Source: JAGOBX01 sp017999075 [NCBI: Candidatus Babelota bacterium]
GTDB lineage: Bacteria > JAGOBX01
Assembly (NCBI GenBank): GCA_017999075.1
Contig: JAGOBX010000129.1
Coordinates: 1-8,621, forward strand
DNA: 8,621 nt
Direction: 5' to 3'
The notes under the pieces were generated by a model. It was not told the origin of the DNA. It saw only the letters and a list, made by a program, of their open reading frames with translations, and searched no databases. Position numbers and translations under genes: made by a program. Numbering within the stretch: position 1 is the stretch's first letter; each line of letters starts with the position of its first letter. This document shows positions 7,141-8,621 of this stretch, piece after piece.

Positions 7141-7244
7141 ATTTTAATATAATTTATTAAAATAAAAAACTCAATAATTTTATTCCCCTAAAAAAAACAA
7201 AATTATTTTAATTTTAATTTTTAAATTATTATAAAAATAATTTA
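7141..7244. repeat. Three AT-only inverted repeats upstream of the flagellin promoter
   Basis: Three 9-bp inverted repeats follow one another: ATTTTAATA/TATTAAAAT (7141-7163, 5-nt loop), AATAATTTT/AAAATTATT (7173-7207, 17-nt loop) and TAAATTATT/AATAATTTA (7222-7244, 5-nt loop). The stretch is almost pure A/T with A-tracts. It could act as an UP-element-like or intrinsically bent region for the sigma-28 promoter at 7285, or as a target for an AT-preferring nucleoid protein. Low complexity makes chance palindromes likely. Confidence 0.45.
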
Positions 7245-7284
7245 TTGAATTAAAAGAACTTAAAATAATTGTAAAATATTAATT

Positions 7285-7311
7285 TAAGATTTCAGTTTTT
7301 TTACCGATATA
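7285..7311 (+). promoter_or_regulatory. Sigma-28 (FliA/SigD-type) promoter of flagellin
   Basis: TAAG (7285-7288), in TAAGATTT, lies 14 bp upstream of ACCGATAT (7303-7310), close to the flagellar consensus TAAA-N14-16-GCCGATAT. The CCGATATA -10 core stands out in otherwise A/T-only sequence. Transcription should begin near 7317, giving a leader of about 80 nt before the flagellin start. This implies the genome encodes a flagellar sigma factor, which is not in the window. Confidence 0.82.
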
Positions 7312-7335
7312 ATATATGATATTAAGTATATAAAA

Positions 7336-7361
7336 TTATGATGGAACGGAATCTATCATAA
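7336..7361 (+). promoter_or_regulatory. Flagellin leader hairpin 1, candidate CsrA site
   Basis: A 10-bp stem, TTATGATGGA paired with TCTATCATAA (one G-U pair), closes the hexaloop ACGGAA (7346-7351). After one mismatch, two further pairs extend the stem. An ANGGAN hexaloop is the form preferred by CsrA/RsmA proteins. It lies about 20 nt into the predicted transcript, upstream of the ribosome-site hairpin. Confidence 0.65.
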
Positions 7362-7380
7362 ATTGTATTTGTTTATTATA

Positions 7381-7394
7381 TATCACGGAGGATA
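7381..7394 (+). promoter_or_regulatory. Flagellin ribosome-site hairpin 2, candidate CsrA site
   Basis: TATC (7381-7384) pairs with GATA (7391-7394), placing ACGGAG (7385-7390) in a six-base loop. UCACGGAGGA matches the CsrA/RsmA consensus of an ANGGAN loop closed by C-G. GGAGG (7387-7391) is also the Shine-Dalgarno sequence, 7 bases before ATG 7399, so a bound protein would block ribosomes directly. Confidence 0.7.
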
Positions 7395-7398
7395 AGCA

Positions 7399-8621
7399 AT
7401 GCGGGTCAACGGCAACCCCATATTTCAAGCTTCTCGTAATCTATACAACACATATAATGCTGTAAATAAATCTCTTACAAGAATATCAAGTTCTCAGCGT
7501 ATTAATTCTGCCGGAGATGATGCCGCAGGATTAGCCGTAGGCACCAAATTCAGAACAAGGGTTCAAGGATTACAGCAAAGCATAAATAATTTGCAGGACG
7601 GCATTTCTCTATTGCAGACCGCCGAAGGCGGGCTTGAAAATATTTCTGATATGCTGCAGCGAATACGTTCTCTCGCAATTCAATCAGCAAACGGCAGTTT
7701 AAGCGATAATGACAGATCTCTGCTTAATGAAGAAGCAGCGCAATTAGTCGATGAAATTGATAGAGCAGCAGAAACAGTTACATTCAACAATTTAGAACTG
7801 CTAACCGGATATATTGATTGGACAGAATGGCAATCTAACGACGCGTTGAGAAATGTCACAGATGTAGGATTAATTGGTCCTACTACTTATGGAATATACA
7901 ATGTTCAGCTTGACCAGGAAGCTTTAGCTGAAAAACAGACTTCTGATGTTATGACCGGAGAATTCAAAGAAGATGAAATTTTGATTCAAGATTCAGATAA
8001 TATCGCGGTACCAACAGTAGCTTCCGGAAAATATGTATATGATTCTACCAGCGGTAATTGGACAGCAGATTTCAGCGCGACAAATGTTGAAATAATGCAA
8101 TCAGTAACTTCTGACGGCCTGGAGCTTGAAGAAGGCGTTGACTACACTTACACAAATGGGCAAAACGAAGCAGATGAATCAAATGGAATCATAGAACTTA
8201 ATGTAAATGCAAATACTACGCAAACAATAACAGCCGAATCTGCTGCCAGTGCCGGAGCTGATAAAATCAGCGTTCAGAATGTAATAACAAACTGGAATGT
8301 AGGTAACACTCTGACAGTCGATGATGCTCTGGTAGGATTAGCCACTACTGGTCAGGCAGATCAAAATCAAGCAAATGGTTATTTATCTTATACGTTAGAT
8401 ACTGAAGATTACAACAATAAAACAGGTTCTGGAGAATTTACCGTCGGAAATATTGCAGGTTCAACTCAAATTATAGATATAGCATCCCAAAATTCCGATA
8501 TGCAGATAACAGACGCAGCATTAAACTTTTTTGATGTGGACGCATTAACCGATACATCTGTTCAAATGAGCGGTTTTACATCTGCAAATTCAGGGTTTAT
8601 CGGCTCTCAAATCACAGATAC
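7399..8621 (+). CDS. Flagellin with large variable domain, 3' end cut by window edge
   Basis: Structural subunit of the flagellar filament, exported by the flagellar type III system and so without a signal peptide. I translated 407 codons from ATG 7399 with no stop. Residues 1-138 form the conserved D0/D1 helices: NAVNKSLTRISSSQRINSAGD-type sequence (21-40), DDAAGLAVGTKFR (40-52), INNLQDGISLLQTAEGGL (62-79), LQRIRSLAIQSANG (86-99), DEIDRAAETVTFNNLELLTG (118-137). From about 140 a variable D2/D3 insert runs past the window edge; it is acidic and contains LEEGVDYTYTNG (242-254), a beta-type motif. The C-terminal D1/D0 half is not visible, so the protein exceeds 500 residues. It has four Trp (141, 144, 221, 299), which are usually rare in flagellins. 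G+C is higher than its neighbours, as in highly expressed genes. GGAGG at 7387 sets the start. Which paralogue it is cannot be told. Confidence 0.96.
   Translation, partial: MRVNGNPIFQASRNLYNTYNAVNKSLTRISSSQRINSAGDDAAGLAVGTKFRTRVQGLQQSINNLQDGISLLQTAEGGLENISDMLQRIRSLAIQSANGSLSDNDRSLLNEEAAQLVDEIDRAAETVTFNNLELLTGYIDWTEWQSNDALRNVTDVGLIGPTTYGIYNVQLDQEALAEKQTSDVMTGEFKEDEILIQDSDNIAVPTVASGKYVYDSTSGNWTADFSATNVEIMQSVTSDGLELEEGVDYTYTNGQNEADESNGIIELNVNANTTQTITAESAASAGADKISVQNVITNWNVGNTLTVDDALVGLATTGQADQNQANGYLSYTLDTEDYNNKTGSGEFTVGNIAGSTQIIDIASQNSDMQITDAALNFFDVDALTDTSVQMSGFTSANSGFIGSQITD

Larger units (their letters stand above)
6918..7398. other. Divergent intergenic region between hslVU and flagellin
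   Basis: This 481-bp gap holds no convincing gene. From left to right it contains the hslV leader, a tentative hslV promoter, three adjacent inverted repeats (6981-7029), a less AT-rich patch at about 7080-7130 with no recognisable feature, an extremely AT-rich stretch with three more inverted repeats (7141-7244), a sigma-28-type promoter, and a structured flagellin leader. I found no tRNA, small RNA with a terminator, or small ORF with a ribosome site. Confidence 0.7.

Noticed and set aside
1-8621. CRISPR array, insertion sequence, prophage or integrase signatures
   Set aside because: No regularly spaced direct repeats, transposase motifs, terminal repeats with target duplications or phage genes were seen.

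Overview
This is a chromosomal window from an AT-rich, flagellated bacterium. The standard genetic code works throughout. A monofunctional peptidoglycan glycosyltransferase (MtgA) is typical of Gram-negative, double-membrane envelopes. A secreted protein and a polytopic membrane protein are also present, and the N-terminus of the large flagellin looks like that of an external flagellum. I cannot name the phylum from sequence alone. The best guess is a low-G+C diderm anaerobe outside Proteobacteria; a spirochaete is less likely because the flagellin carries a large variable domain.

Layout. (1) 1-1410, minus strand: mtgA followed 11 bp later by an ispA-type farnesyl/geranylgeranyl diphosphate synthase cut by the window's left edge. 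They form an apparent two-gene operon for envelope and isoprenoid-carrier synthesis. (2) 1411-1547: a compact divergent promoter region. (3) 1548-4955, plus strand: three overlapping genes with no good Shine-Dalgarno sequences. They encode an exported beta-rich protein, a four-helix membrane protein with a large C-terminal domain predicted outside the cytoplasm, and a nucleotidyltransferase-fold protein of the NTP_transf_5 type. This trio is the least explained part of the window and may be an undescribed envelope-linked system. (4) 4961-6917, minus strand: hslV-hslU, the two-part ATP-dependent HslVU protease, ending 5 bp from the trio. (5) 6918-7398: a 481-bp, very AT-rich divergent regulatory region. 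(6) 7399 to the right edge, plus strand: a large flagellin gene, truncated by the window.

The clearest regulatory signal lies in front of the flagellin gene. A sigma-28-type promoter (CCGATATA -10 box) is followed by a leader of about 80 nt that can fold into two hairpins. Each presents a hexaloop of the form ANGGAN (ACGGAA and ACGGAG), and the second loop holds the ribosome binding site. This is the architecture of a dual CsrA/RsmA target. It suggests flagellin translation is controlled by CsrA, probably with FliW as in Bacillus, although neither gene is in the window.

Base composition differs by region. Single 60-base lines counted by eye gave about 23% G+C inside the first gene of the trio and about 47% in the conserved start of flagellin. 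This fits strong expression of flagellin and weak, AT-drifted expression of the trio.
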